Source: an uncultured bacterium (lineage in GTDB: Bacteria; Planctomycetota; JAJSAM01; JAJVHW01). Taken from it: a DNA stretch of 48,000 bases. Under the pieces are notes generated by a model. The model worked only from the letters and a program-made list of their open reading frames with translations. It had not been told where the DNA came from and searched no databases. Both the position numbers and the translations under genes were made by a program. Positions 18,185 through 26,593 of the stretch are shown in pieces. The stretch is from the NCBI GenBank assembly GCA_937996235.1, contig CALKVK010000036.1, positions 1 to 48,000 of the forward strand. Direction: 5' to 3'. Positions within the stretch are counted from its first letter, which is position 1, and every line of letters begins with the position of its first letter.

Positions 18185-19704
18185 GGCCGCCGCCACCTGC
18201 GGCCGCTGCGCGCGAGCAGCGCGTCGGCGCCCTCGGGCCCCCAGGTGCCCGCGGCGTACGGCTCCGGAGGCGACGCCGCCTCCCACGCCGCCCGCAGCGC
18301 GCCGCACCAGCGCCACGACGCCTCGACCTCGTCGCTGCGCGTGAACAGCGTGCCGTCGCCGAGCAGCGCGTCGAGCAGCAGCCGCTCGTACGCCTCGGGC
18401 GGGCTCTCGCCGAAGCTCGTGCCGTAGCGGAACTCCATCGTCACGGGCAGCGTGGCCATCTCGGGCCCGGGCACCTTCGTCTGGAAGCGCAGCGACATGC
18501 CCTCGTCGGGCTGGATGCGCAGCGCGAGCACGTTCGCCTCGAGGTCGCCGGCGAAGAGGCGGTGCGGCACGTCCTTGAAGTGGATGGCGATCTCGCTCGC
18601 CTTGCGCGGCAGCGCCTTCCCGGTGCGCACGTAGAACGGCACGCCGGACCAGCGCCAGTTGTCCACGTGCACCTCGAGCGCGACGAACGTCTCGGTGGTC
18701 GAGCCGTCCGCGACGCCCGGCGCCTCGAGATAGCCGGGGATCTCCTTCCCGAGCGGCGCGCCGCGCGTGTACTGCCCGCGCACGCAGATCGCGTCGATGC
18801 GCGCGCGGTCCACGGGCCGCAGCGCGCGCAGCACCTTCACCTTCTCGTCGCGCACGGCGTCGGCCTCGAACGCGACGGGCGGCTCCATCGCCACGAGCGC
18901 GAGCACGTGGAAGAGGTGGTTCTGCACCATGTCGCGCAGCGCGCCGGCTTCCTCGTAGTAGTCGCCACGGCTGCCGACGCCGAGCGACTCGGCGACGGTG
19001 ATCTGCACGTGGTCCACGTAGCGCGCGTTCCAGAGCGGCTCGAACATGCCGTTCGCGAAGCGGAAGACGAGCAGGTTCTGGACGGTCTCCTTCCCGAGGT
19101 AGTGGTCGATGCGGAAGAGCGCGCGCTCCGGCGCGACGGCCTGCAGCTCGCGGTTGAGGGCGCGCGCGCTCTCGAGGTCCGTGCCGAACGGCTTCTCCAC
19201 GACGAGCCGCGCGCGGCCCTCCGCGGCGCCTTCGAGCAGGCCCGCGGCGGCGAGCGCGTGCGCCGACGGCGCGAACGCGGACGGCGGGACCGCGAGATAG
19301 AACACGCGCTCGACGTCCGGACCGAGCGATGCCTCGACGCCGCGCACCGTCGCGGCGAGGCGCGCGTAGTCGTCCGGCGAGTCCGACGCCACGCGCACGT
19401 GGTGCATGCGCGACTCGAGCCGCCGCCACGCGTTCTCGTCGAACGCCTCGCCCGTGAACTCGCGCACCGCGTCGCGCATGCGCCGCCGCAGCTCCGCGTC
19501 GTCCCACTCGCGCCGCGACACGCCGACGACGTGCGTCTCCTCGTCGAGCAGGTCGTCCACGGCGAGAGCGTGCAGCGCCGGCAGCAGCTTGCGCGCGGCG
19601 AGGTCGCCCGAGACGCCGAAGATCACGAGCACGCAGGGCGGCGCGCGGCGCGAGGCGCGCAGCCCCGCGCGCAGCGGGTTCGTGGCCGGCTCGGGCGCGC
19701 TCAC
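18181..19704 (-). CDS. zwf: Glucose-6-phosphate 1-dehydrogenase
   Basis: Zwf oxidises glucose-6-phosphate to 6-phosphogluconolactone with reduction of NADP (or NAD). The protein has 507 residues, usual for the family, from a GTG that shares GTGA with the gnd stop. The Rossmann motif FGVSGDLAARKLLPAL lies at ~29-44, where most relatives have GASGDLAKRKL. EKPFGTDL is near 170, and the active-site RIDHYLGKE is at 198-206 with its catalytic His. The C-terminal domain has PVTMEFRYGTSFGESPPEAYERLLLDAL and the WRWCGAL end typical of the family. It lies between gnd and opcA in the operon, as expected if OpcA controls its activity. Confidence 0.96.
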   Translation of the reverse strand: MSAPEPATNPLRAGLRASRRAPPCVLVIFGVSGDLAARKLLPALHALAVDDLLDEETHVVGVSRREWDDAELRRRMRDAVREFTGEAFDENAWRRLESRMHHVRVASDSPDDYARLAATVRGVEASLGPDVERVFYLAVPPSAFAPSAHALAAAGLLEGAAEGRARLVVEKPFGTDLESARALNRELQAVAPERALFRIDHYLGKETVQNLLVFRFANGMFEPLWNARYVDHVQITVAESLGVGSRGDYYEEAGALRDMVQNHLFHVLALVAMEPPVAFEADAVRDEKVKVLRALRPVDRARIDAICVRGQYTRGAPLGKEIPGYLEAPGVADGSTTETFVALEVHVDNWRWSGVPFYVRTGKALPRKASEIAIHFKDVPHRLFAGDLEANVLALRIQPDEGMSLRFQTKVPGPEMATLPVTMEFRYGTSFGESPPEAYERLLLDALLGDGTLFTRSDEVEASWRWCGALRAAWEAASPPEPYAAGTWGPEGADALLARSGRRWRRP

Positions 19705-20609
19705 GCGTCCGCCCTCGCGGTCCGCACCGCGTGGCCGCCGAACTGGTTGCGCAGCGCCGCGAGCATCTTCATCGCGAAGCTGTCGTCCTGCCGCGACCGG
19801 AAGCGCGTGAAGAGCGCCGCGGCGAACACGTGCGCGGGGACGTCCTGCGCAATCGCGGTCTCGACCGCCCAGCGGCCCTCGCCGGAGTCCGCGACGTAGC
19901 CGCGGATCCCGTCGAGGCGCGGGTCCGCGTCGAGCGCGCGCTCCGCGAGGTCGAGCAGCCACGAGCGGACCACGCTGCCGTGCCGCCACACCTCCGCGAC
20001 CTGCGCGAGATCGAAGCCGTGCGGCGCCGTCGCGAGCATCTCGAAGCCCTCGGCGAGGCTCTCCATCATTCCGTACTCGACGGCGTTGTGGACCATCTTC
20101 GCGTAGTGCCCGGCGCCGACGGGGCCCACGTGCGCGAAGCCGTCCTCGGGCGCGAGCGACGTGAAGACCGGCCGCAGGTGCTCGATCGCGTCCGCGCCGC
20201 CGCCGACCATCAGGCAGTAGCCGTTCGCAAGTCCCCACACGCCGCCCGAGACGCCCGCGTCCACGTAGCGGATGCCGGCCTGCGCAAGCTGCTCGCCGCG
20301 CGCCGCATCCTCGCGCCAGTCGGTGTTGCCGCCGTCGACGACGGTGTCGCCCGCGGCGAGCAGCGTCTGCAGTTCGGCGAGTACGGCGCGCGTCGGTGCG
20401 CCGGACGGCACCATCACCCAGACCGCGCGCGGCGCAGGCAGCGCGGCGACGAGGTCGGCGAGCGACGCGACCGGCTCGCCCCCCACCGCGGCGAGCGCCG
20501 CGCGCGACGCCTCCGCGCGGTCGTGCCCGACCACGCGGTGCCCGGCGCGCACGAGCCGCTCGGCCATGTTCCCGCCCATCTTCCCGAGCCCGACGATCCC
20601 GAGGTCCAT
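19701..20609 (-). CDS. gnd: 6-phosphogluconate dehydrogenase, short decarboxylating (YqeC/GndA-like) type
   Basis: Gnd converts 6-phosphogluconate to ribulose-5-phosphate and CO2. The protein has 302 residues from ATG 20609, with AGGAGG upstream of the start. This is the short form (~300 residues, against ~470 for the classical enzyme), often NAD-preferring. Motifs seen are GLGKMGGNMAERL at 4-16, VVDGGNTDWREDAARG, the signature SGGVWGLANGYCLMVGG, and GHYAKMVHNAVEYGMMES with the catalytic Lys. It is first in the gnd-zwf-opcA-pgl operon, so the whole oxidative branch is made from one transcript. Coenzyme preference is an inference from length. Confidence 0.93.
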   Translation of the reverse strand: MDLGIVGLGKMGGNMAERLVRAGHRVVGHDRAEASRAALAAVGGEPVASLADLVAALPAPRAVWVMVPSGAPTRAVLAELQTLLAAGDTVVDGGNTDWREDAARGEQLAQAGIRYVDAGVSGGVWGLANGYCLMVGGGADAIEHLRPVFTSLAPEDGFAHVGPVGAGHYAKMVHNAVEYGMMESLAEGFEMLATAPHGFDLAQVAEVWRHGSVVRSWLLDLAERALDADPRLDGIRGYVADSGEGRWAVETAIAQDVPAHVFAAALFTRFRSRQDDSFAMKMLAALRNQFGGHAVRTARADA

Positions 20610-20704
20610 GCGTCGCCCTCCTGCCGGCGCCGCGCCGGTGCGCGCGCATCGTCGCACGGTCGTGACGACGCCCCGAGGAGCACGCACGCGAGGAGGGGGA
20701 GGCA

Positions 20705-20721
20705 GTGGGGACGGGGCTGCC
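20705..20721 (+). repeat. Solitary half-site resembling the terminal repeat of the 222-bp element
   Basis: GTGGGGACGGGGCTGCC differs by one base from the GTGGGGACAGGGCTGCC left end of the repeats at 26594, 29839, 37594 and 39439. No matching right end is found within ~300 bp. It lies between the divergent gnd and membrane-protein genes. It may be an element relic or a chance match in GC-rich DNA. Confidence 0.35.
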
Positions 20722-20760
20722 CTCGGGGTGAGCAAGTCGGCGCTCGATACACTCGGGCCC

Positions 20761-21288
20761 GTGTGCGCGACACCCACGGAGCGAGCGGACGACGCCGACG
20801 ACGACGACAGGGCCGACGCTGACGCCCGCACGCCCGGTGTTCCTCTGAACGCACGCACATTCGAGCCCGCCATCGCCCGCGTCCTGGCGCGGATGTTCAT
20901 CGCGGCGACGGCGTGCGCGCTCCTGAGCATTCCCGGGGTGTTCCTCGCCGAGGCGCGCGTCATTCGCGTGAGCCAGGGGTGGTTCCATGCGACGCAGTGT
21001 TCCATGTCCGTCGTCGCGGTCTTCGCGGCGCTCGCGTGGCTCGCGCTGCCGCGCGCCCGCGTCACGGCACGCGGCACCCCACCGCCGCCGACCCGCCCCC
21101 GTGGCGCGCTCTCGCTTCCGCGCGACGTCACCGTTCCCCACCCGCCCGATCCCGCACGCTGGCGCCCTGTCACGCCGCGCGATCACGCGACGCGGTTCCT
21201 CGCGATCGGCGTGATCGTCGTCGGTGCCGCGTTCCTACTGCTCGTGCTCTTCGTCGCCTTCGCGATGTGGAACTTCGGCCTTCGCTGA
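20761..21288 (+). CDS. Small membrane protein with three predicted helices
   Basis: The protein has 175 residues from GTG 20761; GTG 20728 is an alternative that adds 11 residues, and neither has a strong ribosome binding site. An acidic N-terminal stretch (DDADDDDRADADA) precedes three hydrophobic segments at roughly 44-64, 78-98 and 145-170. Between the second and third is a Pro-rich loop. I recognise no family. It is divergent from the pentose phosphate operon and could share its control region. The C-terminal helix FLAIGVIVVGAAFLLLVLF is the strongest feature. Confidence 0.55.
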   Translation: MCATPTERADDADDDDRADADARTPGVPLNARTFEPAIARVLARMFIAATACALLSIPGVFLAEARVIRVSQGWFHATQCSMSVVAVFAALAWLALPRARVTARGTPPPPTRPRGALSLPRDVTVPHPPDPARWRPVTPRDHATRFLAIGVIVVGAAFLLLVLFVAFAMWNFGLR

Positions 21289-21360
21289 CCGCCACGGTGG
21301 CTTCACGGGGCACGGGTCACAGTCGCCCGCTCTGTCAGCCGCGCATCCTCTGCATGCCCG

Positions 21361-22221
21361 TCAGTCCACGTTGACGACGACCGGCAAGTCGTCGGCCCAG
21401 CCGTCGCGCACCTGCATCTCGCCGCAGAGTGCATCGCCGCGGTAGACGCGCACTCGCGCGAGCGTGAGTCCGCGAAGCTCGCCTCCCTCGACGGGGATCG
21501 CCGTGGCGTGCGTCCGCGGAAGCAGGACGCTCTCGAAGTTCCCGTCCGCGTCGGTGGCCGCCGCCAGCCACGCGATCACGCGCCATGAGCCCCAGAGGCG
21601 CTCGCTGGAGCCAACACCGACGCGCACGTCGAGGCCGGACACCGAGCGCCCCGTGCGACTGACGACCCGTCCCCGAACGCGCGCGGCCGGGATGAGCGGC
21701 AGGACGAGTTCGTCAGGGAACGCGTTCGCCGGAGCCCCGGGCACGACTCCGACCAGGGGCACCCAGGCACCCGCGCTCTCGGAGCGCGTCGACGCCGCGA
21801 GCACGACGGCTTGCCCGCGGCAGAGGATGCGCGGCAGGTCGAAGCGGCTGCCGGGTGAGACCTCGAACGCGTCGGCCACCGCACTGGATTCGCGAGCGAC
21901 CTGGTCGAGCGTCCAGCGGTGCGGGCTCGAGCCCATCCCGCTGGGCCACCCGTGGAGTTGGAGCACGGACACGGCGACCTCGTCCTCGCTCCCACCGTCG
22001 CCCGCGGCGATCCGGATCGGGACGAGCCGCCATTCCGGACCCTCGTGCGTCTCGTCCGGCAGGACACGCGGTACGAACGGCTCGGCGAGCTCCGCGTGCG
22101 CTGCAGCGGCGCCGCGAGACGCGACGACGGGGCGTGTGGTCGTGCCGCCGCCGCACCCCGCGGCGAGCAGCAGCCCGCCGAGTCCGACGAGTACGGGAGC
22201 GATCGCCGCAGGTGTCGACAT
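21361..22221 (-). CDS. Putative lipoprotein with carboxypeptidase-regulatory-like beta domain
   Basis: The protein has 286 residues from ATG 22221. The signal peptide ends in LLLAAGC-GGG, a good lipobox, so it is probably lipid-anchored. The second half has RVRGRVVSRTGRSVSGLDVRVG followed by TDADGNFESV, the pattern of a CarboxypepD_reg/CnaB-like beta sandwich (GxVxxxxGxPVxGxxV...TDxxGxF). The N-terminal half is beta-rich without a known motif. No catalytic residues are visible, so a structural or binding role on the cell surface is likely. It is transcribed toward the membrane-protein gene and divergent from the secreted protein at 22436. Confidence 0.65.
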   Translation of the reverse strand: MSTPAAIAPVLVGLGGLLLAAGCGGGTTTRPVVASRGAAAAHAELAEPFVPRVLPDETHEGPEWRLVPIRIAAGDGGSEDEVAVSVLQLHGWPSGMGSSPHRWTLDQVARESSAVADAFEVSPGSRFDLPRILCRGQAVVLAASTRSESAGAWVPLVGVVPGAPANAFPDELVLPLIPAARVRGRVVSRTGRSVSGLDVRVGVGSSERLWGSWRVIAWLAAATDADGNFESVLLPRTHATAIPVEGGELRGLTLARVRVYRGDALCGEMQVRDGWADDLPVVVNVD

Positions 22222-22435
22222 ACAAGCCCCGGTTCTACCCGACGCGCTGCGTGAGACGGGCGCCACCGTGACGCGTCGCCGCACGAACCTCCGCCGCCCG
22301 AACCGCGGACTGCGACGCTCCGCGGCGCCCGCCGAATCCACGCATCGCGACCGGCGGCCGGGCGCGTAGCTTGCCCGCGTCGCGAGGTGCCGCGCTCCCG
22401 TGCCGCGGTGCGTCCGACTCGTCGGGAGGTGAAAC

Positions 22436-23380
22436 GTGGGAGTGTCGTCGCAGGTCCGTTCCGTCGTGCGTCGCGTCGCTCCGGTCGTGCTGGCGGCGAC
22501 GGCACTCGTGCCGACGGGCGCGGTGCGCGCGCAGGATGCGCCCGCGACGCCACCCCCGACGAAGCTGCGTCCGGGCCTCCATCTCGCCGCCGACACCAAG
22601 TACGCATTCGAGTACAGCGAGGTCGTCGCCACGAAGAGCGACGCGACGGGACCGCGCAGCAGCAGCACGCACCAGGAGTCCACCGCCACGTGGAACGTGA
22701 CGCTCGAACTCGTCGAGCAGCGTGACGACGGCACGACGGTCGTCTCCGTCGTCCTCGACCGGCTGCGGGGCGACTACGCGAGCGAGTCGATGTCGGGCAC
22801 CTCCTACGACTCCGCCTCCGGCGCGCTCCGCAGCGGTCCCGGCAGCGCGGTCGGCAAGGCGGCGCAGCTCGAGGTCTCGAAGAGCGGCGTCGTCACGAAG
22901 GCCGTCGACGGCGCCGTCGCGGCCGCGGCGGACGGCGACTCCGCGAAGGCGTTGCAGGTCTTCCAGTGGCTGTTCCCACCGCTGCCGGAGGCGGAGTTGG
23001 CGCGCGGGAAGAAAGTCGTCGTCGAGCGCGAGTTCGCACCGAATCTCGTGGTGTCGGGCATCCACATGTCCGGTCGCATCGAGGAGACGCACACCATCAA
23101 AGAGGTCGCGGAGGGCGTGGCAGAGATCAAGATCGCGGCCAAGGGCTCGGCGAAGCCGGAGAAGAGCAAGGACGAGACCGTCGGCACGACGCCGTCGCGC
23201 TGGAACGTGAGCGGCGACGCGCGCGTCGACCTGGCGACGGGCCTCTACGTCTCGTACACGACGAAGGCGGCGGTGGAGACGTACACGCGCATCGGCGTCT
23301 CGAAGCCGCCGATCGAACTCCACGGCACCCACGACGTGACACGCTCCCTGCGCGCCGTCGCGGTGCCCGAGGAGAAGTAG
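22436..23380 (+). CDS. Secreted protein of unknown function (DUF6263-like)
   Basis: The protein has 314 residues from GTG 22436, with GGGAGGTG 5 nt upstream. A signal peptide ends near VRAQ-DAPA (~33). The mature part is one beta-rich domain that opens with LRPGLHLAADTKYAFEYSEVV, followed by WNVTLELVEQRDDGTTVVSVVLDRLRG, and later DARVDLATGLYVSYTTKAAVE. This arrangement, a polypeptide that averages over 'G..Y.Y......T......G....V..T...', occurs in secreted planctomycete proteins of the DUF6263 type. The assignment is from sequence style only. No catalytic motif is seen. It converges on the MocR regulator with 13 nt between stops. Confidence 0.6.
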   Translation: MGVSSQVRSVVRRVAPVVLAATALVPTGAVRAQDAPATPPPTKLRPGLHLAADTKYAFEYSEVVATKSDATGPRSSSTHQESTATWNVTLELVEQRDDGTTVVSVVLDRLRGDYASESMSGTSYDSASGALRSGPGSAVGKAAQLEVSKSGVVTKAVDGAVAAAADGDSAKALQVFQWLFPPLPEAELARGKKVVVEREFAPNLVVSGIHMSGRIEETHTIKEVAEGVAEIKIAAKGSAKPEKSKDETVGTTPSRWNVSGDARVDLATGLYVSYTTKAAVETYTRIGVSKPPIELHGTHDVTRSLRAVAVPEEK

Positions 23381-23393
23381 CGCAGCCCAGCCG

Positions 23394-24848
23394 TCAGACC
23401 GCCGCCGCCATGCGGCGCACGGCCTCCTCCAGTTCGCCCTCGCGCAGCGCCGCGAAGTTGAGGCGCACGTACGGGACGGGTCGCCGGTCGCGCGTGAACC
23501 TCCGCCCCGGCTGCAGCACGACGTCGCGCGCGCTGCAGCGCTCCGCCCACGCCTCGACGTCGAGCCCCGGCAGGGCACGCGCCCAGACGGCCAGCCCGCC
23601 CGGCGGCACCGTCAGCTCGAGGCGCCCCGCGAGTCGCGTGCGCACGGCGTCGACGAGCACGTCGCGGCGCGCGCGGTAGAGCCGCTGCATGCGCCACACG
23701 TGCCGCTGGACGATGCCGTCGCCGAGCAGATCCGCGATTGCCGCCTCGGTCGCGAGGTCGCCCTGCCGGTCGATGCGCTCGCGCAGCGCGGCGAGCGTCT
23801 CGACGACCGGTCGCGGCGCGGCCACGTAGCCGACGCGAAGAGCGGGCGCGAGCGACTTCGACAGCGTGCCGACGTAGACGACGGAGCCGGACTCGTCGAT
23901 CGACGCGAGGGGCAGGATGGGACGCCCCTCGTAGTGGAACTCGTGGTCGTAGTCGTCCTCGATGACGGCCAGCCGGTGGCGGCGCGCGAGATCGAGCAGC
24001 GCCATGCGCCGCGCGGGCGCGAGCGTGACGGTCGTCGGGTACTGGTGGTGCGGCGTCACGTACACGCCGCGGACGCGGTGCGCGGGGAGCGCGCGCTCGA
24101 GCGCAGCGACGTCGAGACCCTCCGCGTCCACCGGAAGCGCGAGCACGCGCGCACCGGCCGCCTCGAACGCCGCCCACGCCGCGGGGTAGCCCGGCTCCTC
24201 GACCGCGATCGTGTCGCCGGGGCGGACGAGCGCGCGCGCGACGAGCTCGAGCGCCATCTGGCTGCCGCGGACGACGACGAGCTCCTCCGCCGTCACGGCG
24301 AGTCCGCGCCGCGCGACGAGCATCGCGGCGAGCGCGCTGCGCAGCGCCGGGAGTCCGCGCGCGTCGCCGTAGTCGAGGAGCGCGCGTCCGCGACGCTGCA
24401 ACTGCCGACGGAACGCGCGCGCGAACTCGGCCGTCGGGAACTCGCGCACGTCGGGCACGCTGCGCGCGAGGTCGAACGGGCGCCGCGGCCCGGGAGTGAG
24501 CGCCGGGAGCGCCGCCGCCTCGAACGCGAACGCGGGCTCCTGCGCGCGGACGCGCGACCGGCGCGCGGTGCGCGCGGGCTTCACGTCCGGGAGCGTGTCC
24601 GTCACGAACGTGCCCTTCGCCGGCCGCGCGACGATCCAGCCCTGCGCCTTCAGTTCCGCGTACGCGGCGGCGACGGTGTCGCGGTCCACGCCGAGCGACG
24701 CAGCCAGTGCGCGCTGCCCGGGGAGAGCCGCTCCGGGTGCAAGGCGACCGCGGCGGATGTCCGCGGCGATCGCCCGCGAGATGCGGACGAAGAGCGGCGC
24801 GCGCGCGTCGCGGCGGTCGACGGAGAGCGTGAGCTGCCAGTGCGCCAC
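23394..24848 (-). CDS. MocR-type GntR-family regulator with aminotransferase domain
   Basis: This PLP-dependent transcription factor has 484 residues from GTG 24848; an ATG farther upstream would cross the operator and is unlikely. Residues ~10-75 form a GntR winged helix (PLFVRISRAIAADIRRGRLAPGAALPGQRALAASLGVDRDTVAAAY). The aminotransferase class I fold follows from ~115: YVTPHHQYPTTVTL, EDDYDHEFHYEGRP, and TLSKSLAPALRVGY with the PLP-binding Lys. MocR proteins sense PLP or related amines and often control vitamin B6 or amine genes. The divergent PPOX gene 62 nt away is therefore the likely target. The call is firm; the effector is inferred. Confidence 0.92.
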   Translation of the reverse strand: MAHWQLTLSVDRRDARAPLFVRISRAIAADIRRGRLAPGAALPGQRALAASLGVDRDTVAAAYAELKAQGWIVARPAKGTFVTDTLPDVKPARTARRSRVRAQEPAFAFEAAALPALTPGPRRPFDLARSVPDVREFPTAEFARAFRRQLQRRGRALLDYGDARGLPALRSALAAMLVARRGLAVTAEELVVVRGSQMALELVARALVRPGDTIAVEEPGYPAAWAAFEAAGARVLALPVDAEGLDVAALERALPAHRVRGVYVTPHHQYPTTVTLAPARRMALLDLARRHRLAVIEDDYDHEFHYEGRPILPLASIDESGSVVYVGTLSKSLAPALRVGYVAAPRPVVETLAALRERIDRQGDLATEAAIADLLGDGIVQRHVWRMQRLYRARRDVLVDAVRTRLAGRLELTVPPGGLAVWARALPGLDVEAWAERCSARDVVLQPGRRFTRDRRPVPYVRLNFAALREGELEEAVRRMAAAV

Positions 24849-24870
24849 TGGAGGGGTCTGATTCGTCGTG

Positions 24871-24892
24871 CCGGAGGGAATGCCCCCTCCGG
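24871..24892. promoter_or_regulatory. Inverted-repeat operator between the MocR gene and the divergent PPOX gene
   Basis: CCGGAGGG (24871-24878) and CCCTCCGG (24885-24892) form a perfect 8-bp inverted repeat with a 6-nt spacer in the 62-bp divergent promoter region. A related GGAGGGGTCTG half-site lies at 24850-24860, and GGTCTG recurs at 24891-24896. This spacing fits the multiple half-sites that MocR regulators bind. Functional use is inferred. Confidence 0.5.
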
Positions 24893-24910
24893 TCTGGATA
24901 GCCTGCCCAC

Positions 24911-25570
24911 ATGACCGCTCCCGACGCAAGCTCTCCCCACACCCGCGTCCGCGCGCACCCGGAGCGCGCCCACTACGACGCAGAGACGATCCACGCGATC
25001 CTCGCGGCCGGCTTCGTCTGCCACGTCGCCTTCGTCGACGACGGCCTGCCCGTCGTCATCCCCACCATGTACGCGCCGTTCGAGGGCGGCATCGTGCTCC
25101 ACGGCGCCGTGCACGGGCGGCTCGTACGACGGCTCGCCTCCGGCGATCCCGCCACGCTCGCGGTGACGCACGTCGACGGCCTCGTCCTCGCGCGCGCGGC
25201 GATGTTCCACTCGCTGAACTACCGCTCCGTCGTCCTCGTCGGTCGCGGCGTCGAGCTGACGGATCCGTCGCACAAGCGCGCGGCGCTGGGCGCCTTCTTC
25301 GAGCACGTGCTCCCGGGGCGCGGTGCGTTCGTGCGCGAGCCGTCGGACACCGAGCTGGCGCGTACGGGCGTCGTCCGGTTCTCCGCCGACGCGGCGTCGG
25401 CGAAGGTGCGCTCGGGTCCGTCACGCGACCCCGCCGCGGAGCGCGAACGCGCGGTGTGGTCGGGGGTCCTCCCGTTGCGCGTCGTGGCCGGCGCGCCCGT
25501 GCCCGACGCGTGGACGACCGAGGACGTGCCCGAGCATGTCGCCGCGTGGCCGCTGCGGAGCGCGCGGTGA
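24911..25570 (+). CDS. Pyridoxamine 5'-phosphate oxidase-family FMN-binding protein
   Basis: This split-barrel flavin-binding protein has 219 residues from ATG 24911. Features are HYDAETIHAILAAGFVCHVAFVDDGLPVVIPTMYA, GGIVLHGAVHGRLVRRL and CVTHVDGLVLARA-like strands, then FHSLNYRSVVLVGRG, the conserved core of the NimA/PPOX-like branch. It is longer at the C-terminus than minimal family members. The members of this branch that sit beside MocR regulators are usually of unknown substrate; true PdxH activity is not implied. It overlaps the following acetyltransferase gene by 4 nt (GTGA), so the two are an operon, probably under control of the divergent MocR protein. Confidence 0.85.
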   Translation: MTAPDASSPHTRVRAHPERAHYDAETIHAILAAGFVCHVAFVDDGLPVVIPTMYAPFEGGIVLHGAVHGRLVRRLASGDPATLAVTHVDGLVLARAAMFHSLNYRSVVLVGRGVELTDPSHKRAALGAFFEHVLPGRGAFVREPSDTELARTGVVRFSADAASAKVRSGPSRDPAAERERAVWSGVLPLRVVAGAPVPDAWTTEDVPEHVAAWPLRSAR

Positions 25571-26061
25571 GCGCCGGCGTGCGCGTGCGGCGCGCGCTCG
25601 TCCGCGACGCGGCGTACATCGCGCGCTGCCGCGCCGCGATGTTCGTGGAGATGGGCACGCTGCGTCCGGGGAGCGCCGAGGAGCCCGTCATCATCGCCGC
25701 GACCGAGCGCCTGCTCGCGAACGTGCTCCCGTCGGGCGAGTGGACGGCGTGGATCGCCGAGGTGGACGGTCACGCCGTCGGCTGCGGCGCGGCGCTCCTG
25801 CGCCACTCCCCGCCGCGGCCGGGCCTCCCCGAAGGCGGCGAGATGGCGTACCTGCTGAACTTCTTCACCGACCCCGCGTTCCGCCGCCGCGGCGTCGCCT
25901 CGCTGCTGGTCCGCACGTGCCTCGCGTGGTGCCGCGCGCGCGACATCGTCCGCATCGAGCTGCACGCCTCGCACGCCGGACGCCCCGTCTACGAGCGACT
26001 CGGCTTCGTCCCGCGCGAGGGCGAGATGCGGTGGGACCCCGCGGCGGCGGACGGGTCGTAG
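25567..26061 (+). CDS. GNAT-family N-acetyltransferase
   Basis: The protein has 164 residues from GTG 25567, which overlaps the stop of the PPOX gene. It has the GNAT fold: VRVRRALVRDAAYIARCRAAMF at the N-terminus, the beta4 strand MAYLLNFFTDPAFRRRGVASLLV with the acetyl-CoA loop RRRGVA (Q/RxxGxG/A type), then RIELHASHAGRPVYERLGFVP in motif B. The acceptor substrate cannot be read. The coupling with the PPOX gene and MocR regulator suggests modification of an amine or antibiotic-like compound, but that is inference. Confidence 0.9.
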   Translation: MSAGVRVRRALVRDAAYIARCRAAMFVEMGTLRPGSAEEPVIIAATERLLANVLPSGEWTAWIAEVDGHAVGCGAALLRHSPPRPGLPEGGEMAYLLNFFTDPAFRRRGVASLLVRTCLAWCRARDIVRIELHASHAGRPVYERLGFVPREGEMRWDPAAADGS

Positions 26062-26088
26062 CGCGCGCGAGTCGGACGCTGCGCACGA

Positions 26089-26505
26089 TCAGCGCGGGCG
26101 TTCATCGCCCTCGATCGCGCGCAGCCGATACCAAGCATCGCCCGCCGCCGCGTCGTCGGGGCGGTCCTCGGCGACCGCCTGGTACATCCGACATCCGGCC
26201 GCCGAGGCCCCGAACCACTCCGCGATGCGAGCGCGCCACGCAGGCAGCGGATCGCTCCGATGGACGTGCGCCAGCACGCCATCCGACGTGGTCTCGGAGT
26301 TGAAGACGTACAGGCCGTCGTCCTCGGCGTCGAGTGACGGCGCGGAGTAGACCTCCCTGGTGAAGCGCCGCTCCTCGGGCAGCCATCGCACCCACAGTTC
26401 GCGCTCCCGACAGGCGCCGATGGACAGGGCGACGGCGAGCGCGACCGCGATCAGGAGCGGAGCGGCGAAGCGCCGTCGGCGCATCCGGGGAGCGGCCGAG
26501 ATCAT
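26089..26505 (-). CDS. Small putative lipoprotein
   Basis: The protein has 138 residues from ATG 26505; an in-frame ATG seven codons later (MRRRRFAAP) is also plausible. The Arg-rich start, a hydrophobic core (AAPLLIAVALAVALSIGAC) and the lipobox IGAC point to lipid attachment. The ~105-residue mature part is polar, with WVRWLPEERRFTREVY and a helical WRARIAEWFGASAAGC segment. I recognise no family. It converges with the GNAT gene (27 nt between stops), and a copy of the 222-bp repeat lies ~90 bp upstream. Confidence 0.6.
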   Translation of the reverse strand: MISAAPRMRRRRFAAPLLIAVALAVALSIGACRERELWVRWLPEERRFTREVYSAPSLDAEDDGLYVFNSETTSDGVLAHVHRSDPLPAWRARIAEWFGASAAGCRMYQAVAEDRPDDAAAGDAWYRLRAIEGDERPR

Positions 26506-26593
26506 CTACGGAGATGCTCTCCGACCGCGCGCACCGAGGGTCACCGTTTCGCGGGCATGCCGTCGAGGTGCGCCGGTCCGCCTTGCTCCCCGT

